Source: Streptomyces sp. HM190
GTDB taxonomy: Bacteria > Actinomycetota > Actinomycetes > Streptomycetales > Streptomycetaceae
Length of the DNA stretch: 64,000 nucleotides
Assembly (NCBI RefSeq): GCF_009857135.1
Contig: NZ_CP047318.1
Coordinates: 5,146,001-5,210,000 of the forward strand
Direction: 5' to 3'
The notes beneath the pieces were generated by a model that worked only from the letters and a program-made list of their open reading frames with translations, was not told where the DNA came from and did no database searches. A program made the position numbers and the translations under genes. Within the stretch, counting starts at the first letter, position 1. Each line of letters opens with the position of its first letter. Below, piece by piece: positions 18,698 through 26,911 of the stretch.

Positions 18698-19217
18698 TGT
18701 CCAGCAGCAGTGCCATGACGCCGACCAGCGTGGCACTGCTGACGATCTCCTGGCGGCCGATCATTCCGGCGACCCGGGAAAGCGGAATCCACTCCAGGCG
18801 GTCCGATTCGTTCCGTTCGGTCGGGGTGCCGATCCGTACGGCGTCATCCGTGCGGAACACGAAGTGGCGGGCGTCGGTGATGCCGGCCGCGGGTTCCGCG
18901 TATGCCAACTCACGCAGCGACCGCGGCCGCCAGCCCGTCTCCTCCTCCAGCTCCCGTGCTGCCGCCTGCGGGGCCTGCTCACCGTCGTCGACCAGGCCCA
19001 TGGGCAGTTCCCACGCCCAGGTATCCGTGACGAAGCGATGGCGCCACATCATCAGCACGCGTCGCTGGTCGTCGACGGCGGCCGTCACTGCGACGTCTCG
19101 CAGCCTGACCACGTGGTAGTCGGTCCGGGTGCCGTCGGGCTGCTCGACGTCCAGTGAGCGCAGGCGTACCCAGGAGGTGTCGTGGATCGCGCGTTCTCCG
19201 TGGACGGTCCACTGCAT
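18678..19217 (-). CDS. NUDIX hydrolase
   Basis: 179 residues, cytoplasmic. The NUDIX box is complete: G in PMGLVDDGEQAPQAAARELEE then ETGWRP, i.e. Gx5Ex7REUxEExGU with the metal-binding glutamates (Ala and Gln replacing the first Glu region is mild divergence). Members hydrolyse nucleoside diphosphate-linked compounds such as ADP-ribose; the VTDTWAWELPMGLVDDG start resembles ADP-ribose pyrophosphatase-like proteins. The ATG at 19217 has a perfect AAGGAG 6 bp upstream. Its 3' end overlaps the convergent zinc-ribbon gene by 20 bp. A broken copy lies 3.2 kb away at 15190-15468. Confidence 0.9.
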   Translation of the reverse strand: MQWTVHGERAIHDTSWVRLRSLDVEQPDGTRTDYHVVRLRDVAVTAAVDDQRRVLMMWRHRFVTDTWAWELPMGLVDDGEQAPQAAARELEEETGWRPRSLRELAYAEPAAGITDARHFVFRTDDAVRIGTPTERNESDRLEWIPLSRVAGMIGRQEIVSSATLVGVMALLLDINPAAG

Positions 19218-19293
19218 CGCCAACTCCTTTGTCGTGTAGGCCTGGGCCGCAGGAGCGGCCTTCGGCACCGTTGTCAGTCCCGCACCCGATCCA

Positions 19294-20163
19294 TCACTGG
19301 CGCTCCGGGCGCACCGACACCCGCGGACCGGCGCCGTTCTCCCGCAAGGTGAACACCGCGCCCTCCTTCGGCACCGCTGCCGGGAGCTGTGTCCCCTCGG
19401 CCGGGGCCTTGGGCGAGTTGGTGTTCACGTTCAGCTCGATCGCGGACTTGCCTCCGTTGTCGGCGTCCATCTCGCCGTACACGCTGCCGTCGTCCGCGAG
19501 GGCGCGGATGTTGATGGTCCGCCGGATGCCGTCGCCGACCAGGCAGAGTCCCTTGCCCGCCTTGACGTCGAAGACGACGGAATCAAGCGCGAGATAGCTG
19601 CCGTTGGGGGAGGTCACGGCAGCGGTGACGTTGTCCGTGCCCTCCTCGCCGCATGCCGTACTGGCCAGCATCCGGCCGCTGTTCAGGTCGTGGGCCGACC
19701 AGAGCCGGGTGTCCGATCCGTCTGCTGACGTCCAGGTGGCAAGGAACATGCCGCTGCCGACCCCGGCGAAGGTTCCGCTTACAAACCCGCCGACGGAGGT
19801 CTTCCCCGGGTCGGCTGCCCCGGGCGCGATGTCCTGGGAGGCCCGACTGCCTTTGACGCCCGTGGCGGCGTCGCGAGCTTGGACCGCGTACCTGCCGCCG
19901 GACTGGATGATGTACGCGACCGTCTCCCCATCCGTCGTCACCGGGTCCGCGCTGGTGTCTTCCGTGCCCCAGTCGATCTCGTGGTCCCAGCTCTTGGTGG
20001 AGTCGTACGCGGAGGGTACAGCGAACTCTGCGAGGGAGACGCTCTCACCGGACTTCTTGTCGTCTTCGTCGGCCTCGGGACCGTTGTTGCCGTCCGATCC
20101 GCATCCGGCGAGCAGCAGCCCGGTCAGGGCCGTCGCCGCCACGGCCGCCCTAGTCCTGCGCAT
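19294..20163 (-). CDS. Lipoprotein of unknown function
   Basis: 289 residues with a lipoprotein signal peptide: MRRTRAAVAATALTGLLLAGC, lipobox LLAGC with Cys21. The mature part is Asp/Glu/Lys-rich at first, then beta-rich repeats such as YAVQARDAATG and WSAHDLNSG, reminiscent of PQQ-type propeller blades, though the protein is short for a full propeller. GGAGG lies 6-7 bp upstream of the ATG. It should be anchored on the outer membrane face. It ends 77 bp before the NUDIX start region and may share its transcript. Confidence 0.85.
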   Translation of the reverse strand: MRRTRAAVAATALTGLLLAGCGSDGNNGPEADEDDKKSGESVSLAEFAVPSAYDSTKSWDHEIDWGTEDTSADPVTTDGETVAYIIQSGGRYAVQARDAATGVKGSRASQDIAPGAADPGKTSVGGFVSGTFAGVGSGMFLATWTSADGSDTRLWSAHDLNSGRMLASTACGEEGTDNVTAAVTSPNGSYLALDSVVFDVKAGKGLCLVGDGIRRTINIRALADDGSVYGEMDADNGGKSAIELNVNTNSPKAPAEGTQLPAAVPKEGAVFTLRENGAGPRVSVRPERQ

Positions 20164-20233
20164 GTGCCGTTCCTCCGATTGCGCGTTGTACGTGGGTCTT
20201 TCGTGTTCTCAGCGTTCTCGTCCGCTGTGCAGA

Positions 20234-20620
20234 TCAGCCGTCGTACGCCTCGACCACCGGCACCGCCTTCGCCCGATGGCTCCCCTCCTTGCACCCCGCG
20301 AACGGCCCGATGGGGGAGCGGAGTTCGGTGAGGACGGGGCCGAGGTGGTCCCGGTGCCAGACGGCGGGGCCCGAGGCGCCGGCGGACGGGTCGGTGCATT
20401 CCTGCCAGGCCAGCCACAGGCCGTGCAGCCGGGCCACCGCCTCCAGGTGTTCCCACCAGCGCGGGCACCAGGGCTGCTGGGAGGTGACCTCGCGGCCGTA
20501 GACGGGCAGGAGGAGGTCGGAGACCCACAGGGCCAGGTTGCGCATCTCCTCGGCGTAGTCCTCGCCGTCCAGGTAAAGGATGAACGGCGGCGCTTCGGGT
20601 TGTTCCTGGGGCGTGGTCAT
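20234..20620 (-). CDS. DUF4913 family protein
   Basis: 128 residues, soluble. It has the DUF4913 hallmarks: WCPRWWEHLEAVARLHGLWL, an Asp/Glu loop, VWHRDHLGPVLTELRSP and a terminal GPFAGC. The family is common in actinobacterial conjugative and integrative elements and has no established biochemical role. The ATG overlaps the stop of the VirD4-like gene by 4 bp (ATGA), so it is translationally coupled and probably works with the secretion locus. A larger reading frame running upstream on the same strand is in a different frame from the VirD4-like gene and is not real. Confidence 0.85.
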   Translation of the reverse strand: MTTPQEQPEAPPFILYLDGEDYAEEMRNLALWVSDLLLPVYGREVTSQQPWCPRWWEHLEAVARLHGLWLAWQECTDPSAGASGPAVWHRDHLGPVLTELRSPIGPFAGCKEGSHRAKAVPVVEAYDG

Positions 20621-22368
20621 CGGACTGCCTTCTCTGCGGCGCGGGCGGTGATGGCCTTCACTTCGGCCTGGGCGGCGGCCTGGATGCGGTCGGCGCCCGG
20701 TTCGGCGTACCAGGGGCGGAGCCGGACCATGGCGGGCTTGATGCCGGTGGCCAGGAGCAGTGCCGTGCCCTTGGGGAGCGCGCGGATGCGGTCGGCGGGC
20801 AGGATGCGTTCCAGGCGGTACGACGTGGAGCGCGACCTGCCGTCCCTGCTGCGGGAGTAGCTCACCGTCGACACATCGTGCTCGCCGACCAGGCGGGAGA
20901 CCTTCTCCACGAAGTCCGCGTCGTCGAGGCCCGCGCCGAGCAGCTTGATGGTGGCGGCGCCCCACAGCGCGTCCATCCCCGCGTCGCCCCACACGCGCGT
21001 GCCCTGCCGGTAACTCTGCAGCAGTGTAACGACGTTGATGCCGCGCGAACCGAAGTGCGAGTACAGGTCGGGCAGGTCGGAGATGCGGCAGACGTTCGCC
21101 GCCTCGTCCAGCACGGCCGTCATCGGCGGGTCGAGGCGGCCGCCCATCCGCTCGGCGGCGACGACGCCCGCGCGCAGCACGGAGTCCGCGCACGCGGCGA
21201 TCACACCGGCCGCCGAGCCGCCGCCGTCCTTGGAGAGCAGGTAGAGCGTGTCCGAGGAGAGGACGTGCCGTTCGGGCAGGAACTGCGGCGAATCCGGGTC
21301 CGGGCTCACCCAGGCCGCGATCGCCGGGTCGAGCAGGCAGGCCACGCACTGGCGGGCCGTCTCGTAGATGCCGTCGCGGGTCTCCACCGCGCCCTGCACG
21401 GTGCCCTGGAGCTGGTCGGCCAGGGCCGTCATGCCCGCGTCCCGGAGCAGGTCGACGGGGGTGCGGTCGGCCGGGTCCGCCAGCCACGCCAGCACCTCCC
21501 CGACCTGCCGTCCCCCGCGGTTGGCCGCGTGGAACAGGGCCGTGAGGGTGTTCTGGGCCGCGGAGATCCAGAAGTCCCGCTTGGAGGCGTCGTCGTTGAC
21601 CGCGCCGACGAAGTGACCGGCGAGGCGGCGGGCGCCCTCGATGGTCGCGGCGTCGGCGAGCATGTCCCACCACAGGCCGCGCGGGGTGTGGGCGATGCCC
21701 TGCGGGTCGAACGTCCACACCGTGCCGACGCGTTCGCGTTCGGCGCGCGTGACGCTGTAGACGTCCGACTTGTTGGAGGTCAGCAGGACACTGCCGCGGG
21801 CGCGCAGGACGCGCGGCACGGCGATGCCGGTGGACTTGCCCGCTCGCGGGGCCATCAGGTCCAGCTCCACGTCCTCGTAGCTGCTGCGCAGCTCCGGGCC
21901 GCCGGGGTCCAGGTTGCCCAGCAGGTTGCCCGTGTCGTCCGGGTCGAGACGGCCCGACCTCGGCAGGGACGGGCGGAGCCGGCGGGCGCGGGCGGCGGCG
22001 CCCTTCGGCAGGAGACCGGCCAGTTCCCTGCGGCCGGCCAGACCGGAGGGCTTCGCTCCGCGGCGGCGGATCAGCACGACCGGGGCGACGAGGAGGGCGA
22101 CGGCCGCGCCGAACACGGTGCCGACGCCGGCGGTGATCGCGCCGGTCGACGTCGACGGCCAGACGGTGGCCGGGCCCTCCTTCACGAGGGTGGACATCGT
22201 GTCCAGGGTGAACGGCGGCGGGTCCCAGCCGTTGCCGGTGAGGGCGGCGCCCAGGGTGCCGCCGAGCCAGGCGGTGAAGAAGAGGGTGCCGGCGAGGAGG
22301 GCGACGCCGGGGACGACCCAAGGGAGGAGGTCGTCGGCGGTGCTGTGCGGTTTCTTGCGTGTACTCAT
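20617..22368 (-). CDS. VirD4/TraG-like coupling ATPase
   Basis: 583 residues. Two membrane segments lie near the N-terminus (PWVVPGVALLAGTLFFTAWLG, about 16-36, and GAITAGVGTVFGAAVALLVAPVVLI, about 76-100, read as one helix). Walker A is APRAGKST (173-180) and Walker B TAVLDE (417-422), followed by NVVTLLQSYRQG and a C-terminal TraM-recognition-type region. Such proteins sit at the inner membrane and deliver DNA or protein substrates to a type IV channel. It overlaps the DUF4913 gene by 4 bp. A 244-bp gap separates it from the VirB4-like gene upstream. Confidence 0.9.
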   Translation of the reverse strand: MSTRKKPHSTADDLLPWVVPGVALLAGTLFFTAWLGGTLGAALTGNGWDPPPFTLDTMSTLVKEGPATVWPSTSTGAITAGVGTVFGAAVALLVAPVVLIRRRGAKPSGLAGRRELAGLLPKGAAARARRLRPSLPRSGRLDPDDTGNLLGNLDPGGPELRSSYEDVELDLMAPRAGKSTGIAVPRVLRARGSVLLTSNKSDVYSVTRAERERVGTVWTFDPQGIAHTPRGLWWDMLADAATIEGARRLAGHFVGAVNDDASKRDFWISAAQNTLTALFHAANRGGRQVGEVLAWLADPADRTPVDLLRDAGMTALADQLQGTVQGAVETRDGIYETARQCVACLLDPAIAAWVSPDPDSPQFLPERHVLSSDTLYLLSKDGGGSAAGVIAACADSVLRAGVVAAERMGGRLDPPMTAVLDEAANVCRISDLPDLYSHFGSRGINVVTLLQSYRQGTRVWGDAGMDALWGAATIKLLGAGLDDADFVEKVSRLVGEHDVSTVSYSRSRDGRSRSTSYRLERILPADRIRALPKGTALLLATGIKPAMVRLRPWYAEPGADRIQAAAQAEVKAITARAAEKAVR

Positions 22369-22399
22369 GTCCTGGTTCCCCCGTCGGTCGATCGATGTG

Positions 22400-22612
22400 G
22401 CTTTCCTCGCCCCCGCCGCCCCTACCCGTCCCGTCGTCGGGGGCGCCGCCCCTTCGACCCCGCTCCGGTGCGCGCGGCAGGGGGTGCGGCGGGTGCGGGT
22501 GGGTGGGGGCTGGTCGCGGTTCCCCGCGCCCTTCTTCCTGCAAGAGCACGGGGCGCAGCCCCGGTCGCTCCTCAGGGGCGCGAGAAGCCACGACGCACCC
22601 GCAACCCCCGAG
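22400..22612. repeat. Intergenic element rich in short palindromes between VirB4- and VirD4-like genes
   Basis: Contains ggggcgccgcccc-type (22440-22452) and ggggcgcagcccc (22552-22564) palindromes plus gcggttccccgcgccc and tcctcaggggcgcg. These resemble short sequences that recur in Streptomyces intergenic regions. No gene is present. It may be a dispersed repeat or attenuator within the operon. Confidence 0.55.
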
Positions 22613-24106
22613 CTATGAGGCGCCCTTGGACAACGTCGGCCGGTTCCACCGCGTGTTCGTGTTGTGCAGCTCCCGCTCCGTGTCCGTGATCGACACCTTG
22701 ATCGGGATGCCGGGCCGTCCGCCCACCTTGATGAGGAAGCGGCCGCGGCCCGGCGGCTCCTCGTTCCCGCCCGTGCTGGCCCAGCCCGGCGGGGACGACC
22801 AGGACGACACGAGTTCGATCTCGCGTTCCGACAGGCCGACGATCTCGCCGAGTTCCCGCATCTCCGTACGCGGCAGGCCCGCGCACACCACCATCCCGGC
22901 CCGCTCCACGAAGCCGCGAGCCTTCGCCCGGTCGGCCTCGCTGCCGAGTGCCTCCGCGTCCTTCAGCGTGTGGGTGATCTTCGCGTCGCCGAGGCCGAGG
23001 GACCGGTTCAGACGGGTCAGCGCGTCGATGCGTTCGACGATGCCGGAGGCGGCCCGCAGGGGGCGCCACAGCTCGTCGAGGACGGTGAAGAACCAGCGCT
23101 GGGGGGCGAGGCCCGCGTCGGCGAGGGCGTGCGCCGCCGCCACCGTGCCCAGCCCGTCCGACCAGGCCGCGAGCATCGCCGCCGCCGTGAGCTGGGTGTC
23201 CGCCTCGCCGATCCGGGAGATGTCCACGCAGACCGCGGGCGACGCCGGGTCGATCCGGGTCGACGTCTCGGAGGCGAACGTGTCGCCGAGCGGCCCGTCC
23301 AGCACGCCCAGCAGCGACCGGTGCAGCGGGTCCACGGCCTCCTGGTAGCGGGCCTCGTTGCCCCGGTCCAGCGTCACCGCGCGGACCCGGTCCGGGCCCT
23401 CGTCGAGGACCTTCAGCAGATCGGGCAGCAGCGGCGCCCGACCCGGCTTCGTCCGCTCCGTCAGATGGTGCAGGCACGCCGACAGCACCGACTGCTCGTG
23501 GTCGTCCATCGGGCGGCCCCGCACGATGGTGACGAGCGCCGCGACCATGTTCAGCACCCGGCCGTGCGCCTCCGCCGCGAGGATCCGGCCGCGTTCGCCG
23601 CCGATCCGGGCCGCCGCCTCGCCCATCGCGCCGGGGTCGAGGACGTTGATGCCGCCGACCCCGCGCCCGATGGAGATGACCTGGCCGCCGAGCGCCCGCA
23701 CCGTGTCGGCGTAGTCCGGCTTGAGGTCGCCCAGCACCAGCGGGGTGACCCCGGTCGCCGACATGCCGATCAGCATGCGGTTGACCAGCGTGGACTTGCC
23801 GAGACCCGGCATGCCCAGCATGAACAGCGACGGGTTGGAGATGTACCGGGCGCGGGTGAACCAGGAGATGGGGTCCCCGCAGACCGTGGCCCCGGTCTGC
23901 AGGTGCTGCCCGAGCGGCACCCCCGTCATCGGCGCGCCGGAGCCCGCCGCGAAGGGCCACAGGCCGCACGCCTGGACCGTGGTCGCCCGCCACAGCGCGG
24001 GCGGGTCGACGTGCCCGACCTGCCCGCCGCCGGGGCCGGGCCAGCCGCGCGGGGGCGCCGCCTGCGGTCGTGCGGGACGAGTGGCGGACGAGCCGGACCT
24101 GGTCAC
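22613..24106 (-). CDS. VirB4-like type IV secretion ATPase
   Basis: 497 residues. Walker A is GMPGLGKST (98-106), followed by LVLGDLKPDYADTVRALGGQ and a Walker B-like VLDELWRPLRAA. The late segment ERAGMVVCAGLPRTEMRELG fits the sensor region of the VirB4/TraC family. It lacks the usual VirB4 N-terminal domain, which appears to be supplied by the neighbouring SCO6880-type protein. It should energise channel assembly at the cytoplasmic membrane face. The GTG start at 24106 overlaps the upstream stop by 4 bp. The same frame stays open to 26572, but that extension overlaps two better genes and is Arg/Gly-rich, so it is rejected. Confidence 0.88.
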   Translation of the reverse strand: MTRSGSSATRPARPQAAPPRGWPGPGGGQVGHVDPPALWRATTVQACGLWPFAAGSGAPMTGVPLGQHLQTGATVCGDPISWFTRARYISNPSLFMLGMPGLGKSTLVNRMLIGMSATGVTPLVLGDLKPDYADTVRALGGQVISIGRGVGGINVLDPGAMGEAAARIGGERGRILAAEAHGRVLNMVAALVTIVRGRPMDDHEQSVLSACLHHLTERTKPGRAPLLPDLLKVLDEGPDRVRAVTLDRGNEARYQEAVDPLHRSLLGVLDGPLGDTFASETSTRIDPASPAVCVDISRIGEADTQLTAAAMLAAWSDGLGTVAAAHALADAGLAPQRWFFTVLDELWRPLRAASGIVERIDALTRLNRSLGLGDAKITHTLKDAEALGSEADRAKARGFVERAGMVVCAGLPRTEMRELGEIVGLSEREIELVSSWSSPPGWASTGGNEEPPGRGRFLIKVGGRPGIPIKVSITDTERELHNTNTRWNRPTLSKGAS

Positions 24107-25596
24107 AGCGCCTCCCGGATCTGGTACGGGACGAGGGTGTGCTCCCACGGCAGCAGGCCGACGGGGAGCGTGCAGGTGAACGCCGAGGCCTGCATACGGT
24201 CGGCGGGGCGCATCAGGATGCGCGAGGACGCCTGGAGGTTGCGCACGGTGATCGCCGCGTCCGGGAGCTGCTCCTCGCTGTCGACGGTGACCGTCACCAT
24301 CAGCGAGAACTCCACGAGCCCGGCGCCCGCCGCCTCCTCGGCCGCGGTCTGCTCGGCCGCCTGCATCTCGGAACTGGCCCGCGCCTGGACGAGACCGCGC
24401 CGGGAGCCGGCCATGAAGTGCGCGGCGCGGCGGTCGGACTCCACGATCCGCGCCGATGTCGCCGGGTCGATCGGCCGGTAGATCAGCGAGACCCGCTTGC
24501 GGCGCGTCCCGGCGGCCGGTTCGAGCAGCCCCCGCAGCACGCTGGAGCGGACGGTGCCGCGCGGCGCGAGCGTCAGCATCCAGGTGCGCGAGACACCCGA
24601 GTCGTGCTTGTACGACTGCACCGACTCCACGGCCGCCGCCGGGCCCGCGTCCTCCCATTCCAGCCCGGTGGTGGACTGCTCGGCGCGGGCGCTCAGCACG
24701 TCGGGGGCGACGGCCGGGTCGTACGCCACCCGGACGACCTCCGAGAGCCGCTCGGCGGACAGCGGGTAGGCGGAGCCGCCGCCGGCCGCGACCAGACCCG
24801 ACAGCAGGCCCGGCAGCCGCATGGACAGATCGGTGATGACGTCCTCGACGCTCCGCCTGGGACCGCCGGAGGGGCCGTAGGTCAGGGCGATGTACGTGTG
24901 CATCTCCGACGAGGCGGACGGGTAGCGCGCGACGACCTCCTCCATCACCGCGCGGGCGGCGGCCGGCGCGTCCGGCGAGATCCGCGGCAGCACCTCGGCG
25001 GCCAGCCGGGTCCCGGTGTCGGGCGCCGTCTCGACGACGACCTGGGCGCCGCGCAGGCCCGGCTCGTGCGACAGCCGGGCGAGCCAGTCGCCCCAGGACG
25101 CCACCCAGATGTCGACCTGCTCGGGGTCGACCAGCGACCCGCCGTCCGGCTCGCACGCCAGCACCACGGTGTAGAGGTTGCGGCCGGGGTGGTGGAGGAC
25201 ACCGAAGGAGCGGTTGTAGGCGTCGCGGCCCTCGTGCATCCGCGTCCGCGCGAGCAGACCGGGCGGGTGGTAGCGGCCGCCGGTACGGCGGGAGAGCGGG
25301 CCGGAGACGTAGGTGTGGGAGCCGTTCGCCTTGCGCCTGAACCAACCGATACGCACCGCGACCACCTGATAGACGTTGCGGCCGTCGACCGTGCGCAGCG
25401 CGAGCGGCGCGAGGAAGAGGCCGACGGGGACGAGGACGACGATCGCCGCCGTCAGCGAGACGAGTGAGGCGAGCAGTGCGACGAGGAGTCCGCCGAAGGC
25501 GACCACGGTGCCGAGGAGGCCCAACGGGCCGAGGCCGGGGCGGCGGGGCCGGCGCCAGTTTCCGTAAGTGGGACGCGTGAGGGCGTCGGTGGACAT
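24103..25596 (-). CDS. SCO6880-type membrane protein, VirB4 N-domain/PrgI-like
   Basis: 497 residues. Two adjacent membrane segments near the N-terminus (LGPLGLLGTVVAFGGLLVALL and LTAAIVVLVPVGLFLAPLAL, about residues 22-66) are followed by a large soluble region containing HTYIALTYGPSGGP, SLIYRPIDPATSARI and GLVEFSLMVTVTV. The arrangement matches the SCO6880 family, which accompanies VirB4-like ATPases in actinobacteria. I infer it supplies the membrane/N-terminal half of a split VirB4. It couples by GTGA overlap to the ATPase gene. The ATG at 25596 has AAGAAGG upstream. Confidence 0.85.
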   Translation of the reverse strand: MSTDALTRPTYGNWRRPRRPGLGPLGLLGTVVAFGGLLVALLASLVSLTAAIVVLVPVGLFLAPLALRTVDGRNVYQVVAVRIGWFRRKANGSHTYVSGPLSRRTGGRYHPPGLLARTRMHEGRDAYNRSFGVLHHPGRNLYTVVLACEPDGGSLVDPEQVDIWVASWGDWLARLSHEPGLRGAQVVVETAPDTGTRLAAEVLPRISPDAPAAARAVMEEVVARYPSASSEMHTYIALTYGPSGGPRRSVEDVITDLSMRLPGLLSGLVAAGGGSAYPLSAERLSEVVRVAYDPAVAPDVLSARAEQSTTGLEWEDAGPAAAVESVQSYKHDSGVSRTWMLTLAPRGTVRSSVLRGLLEPAAGTRRKRVSLIYRPIDPATSARIVESDRRAAHFMAGSRRGLVQARASSEMQAAEQTAAEEAAGAGLVEFSLMVTVTVDSEEQLPDAAITVRNLQASSRILMRPADRMQASAFTCTLPVGLLPWEHTLVPYQIREAL

Positions 25597-25719
25597 GGGG
25601 AATCCTTCTTCCGGCTGTGGTTCGTGGGTTCCGAGTGCCTACGAGTTCGGGGGGGGGCTCAGCAGGGGCGGGCGCCCTGCGGGGCCGTCGTGGCCGGCCC
25701 CGCGGTCCCCGCGGGCGGG
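25597..25719. other. Short GC-rich spacer inside the secretion operon
   Basis: 123 bp between the VirB6-like stop and the SCO6880-type start. It contains a g8 run and ggccggccccgcggtccccgcggg-like palindromes that can form a hairpin. No gene is seen. It may tune the ratio of the downstream ATPases. Confidence 0.4.
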
Positions 25720-26910
25720 CTACTGGTTGTGGCCCTTCATCCCGTCGTTGTCGCCGAGGGAGTTGGTGATCTCGCTCGCCGCCTGCATGCCGGTCTGCAC
25801 GACGACCGCGGCTGCCTGGACCGCGACGGCCGCGCCCGCCGTGGCCGCGCCCGCGGCCGCCGTACCGGCCGCCGCGCCCGCGCCCCCGGCTCCGCCCGCG
25901 CCGGCGCCCCCGGAGGCACCCGCACCCGTGGAGGGCGAGCCTTGCGGGGCCGAACCTCCGCCTCCGCCGCCTCCGCCTCCACCGCCCGCGGCGGCGCTGC
26001 CCGCGATGCTGACCGCGCCGGAGGCGATGCTGTTGGCGGCGTTGAGGGTGACCGTGCCGCCCGAGGTGCCGCCGAGGGCGGCCGTGGCCGGGACGATCAG
26101 CTTGAGCAGGGCGGGCAGCGCGAACACCGCCATGATCAGCATGCCCATGCCCGCGATGACCGCGTCCAGGTCCTCCTTGTCCTTGGTCATCGACGTGGCC
26201 GAGTAGATGATCAAAGCCGCCGCCGGCTTGTACAGCAGCCAGGCAGCGAGCCAGCCGACGTGCTTCTTCCACCAGCCCTCGCCCCACCCGGTCATCGAGG
26301 AGGCGGCGGCCAGCGGCAGCGTGCCCACCAGCATGATCAGCACGCCGATGCGGATGTACATCAGCACGATCTGCACGAAGCTCGACAGCATCACCAGCAG
26401 ACCGAAGATCAGCACCAGACCGGGCTGGCTGAGCGTCAGCACGCCCAGCATCGCGGAGGCGTTGTCGCCGAGGTCGGACTTCGCGTACACGTCCGCCGCG
26501 TACGCGTCCGACGCCCTCATCAGCGCGGTGACCACCGGTACGGCCGCCGCGCCCACGAGGATGACCTTCCACATCCCCATGAAGGCCTGTTTCATCGACT
26601 GGCCCCTGCGGTCCAGTGCCATCCGGATCGAGGCGATGAGCAGGGAGGTCACCGCCACGTATGCGACGATCCAGTTGACCTCCGCGGTGATCAGGCCGAT
26701 CGGACTGCCCGGATCCATCGTGGGGTTGCCGTGGGTGACGTTGCCGGCCGGCTGGTCGACGTCGATGCCGAGCCAGACGCCGTTGAGGGCCTTGAGGACC
26801 TCCGAGGCACCGTCACCGATCGCCTTCGCGAAGACGACGACGGCACCTTCCGTGAACTGCTTGCCGCCCTCTTCGATGACGCAGTCGTAGATCTTCCAGG
26901 AGCAGCCCAT
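25720..26910 (-). CDS. VirB6/TrbL-like polytopic membrane protein
   Basis: 396 residues with about six membrane segments between residues 70 and 290, for example VNWIVAYVAVTSLLIASI, MWKVILVGAAAVPVVTAL, PGLVLIFGLLVMLSSFVQIV, IRIGVLIMLVGTLPLAAA, GWLAAWLLYKPAAALIIYSA and VIAGMGMLIMAVFALPALL. The WWKKHVGWLAAWLLYKPAAA pattern is typical of VirB6/TrbL proteins of Gram-positive systems. The last about 110 residues are Ala/Gly low complexity with an 11-Gly run. It should form the inner-membrane channel. The gene starts 1 bp after the preceding stop. Confidence 0.88.
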   Translation of the reverse strand: MGCSWKIYDCVIEEGGKQFTEGAVVVFAKAIGDGASEVLKALNGVWLGIDVDQPAGNVTHGNPTMDPGSPIGLITAEVNWIVAYVAVTSLLIASIRMALDRRGQSMKQAFMGMWKVILVGAAAVPVVTALMRASDAYAADVYAKSDLGDNASAMLGVLTLSQPGLVLIFGLLVMLSSFVQIVLMYIRIGVLIMLVGTLPLAAASSMTGWGEGWWKKHVGWLAAWLLYKPAAALIIYSATSMTKDKEDLDAVIAGMGMLIMAVFALPALLKLIVPATAALGGTSGGTVTLNAANSIASGAVSIAGSAAAGGGGGGGGGGGSAPQGSPSTGAGASGGAGAGGAGGAGAAAGTAAAGAATAGAAVAVQAAAVVVQTGMQAASEITNSLGDNDGMKGHNQ

Positions 26911-26911
26911 G

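Noticed and set aside
20878..22689. 603-residue plus-strand reading frame opposite the VirD4-like gene
   Set aside because: Mirror of a GC-rich gene; no domain, biased to Arg/Gly/Val.
22613..26572. 1319-residue minus-strand reading frame
   Set aside because: Only the part from 24106 to 22613 is ATPase-like. The rest is Arg/Gly-rich and overlaps the SCO6880-type and VirB6-like genes, which have membrane segments and proper starts.
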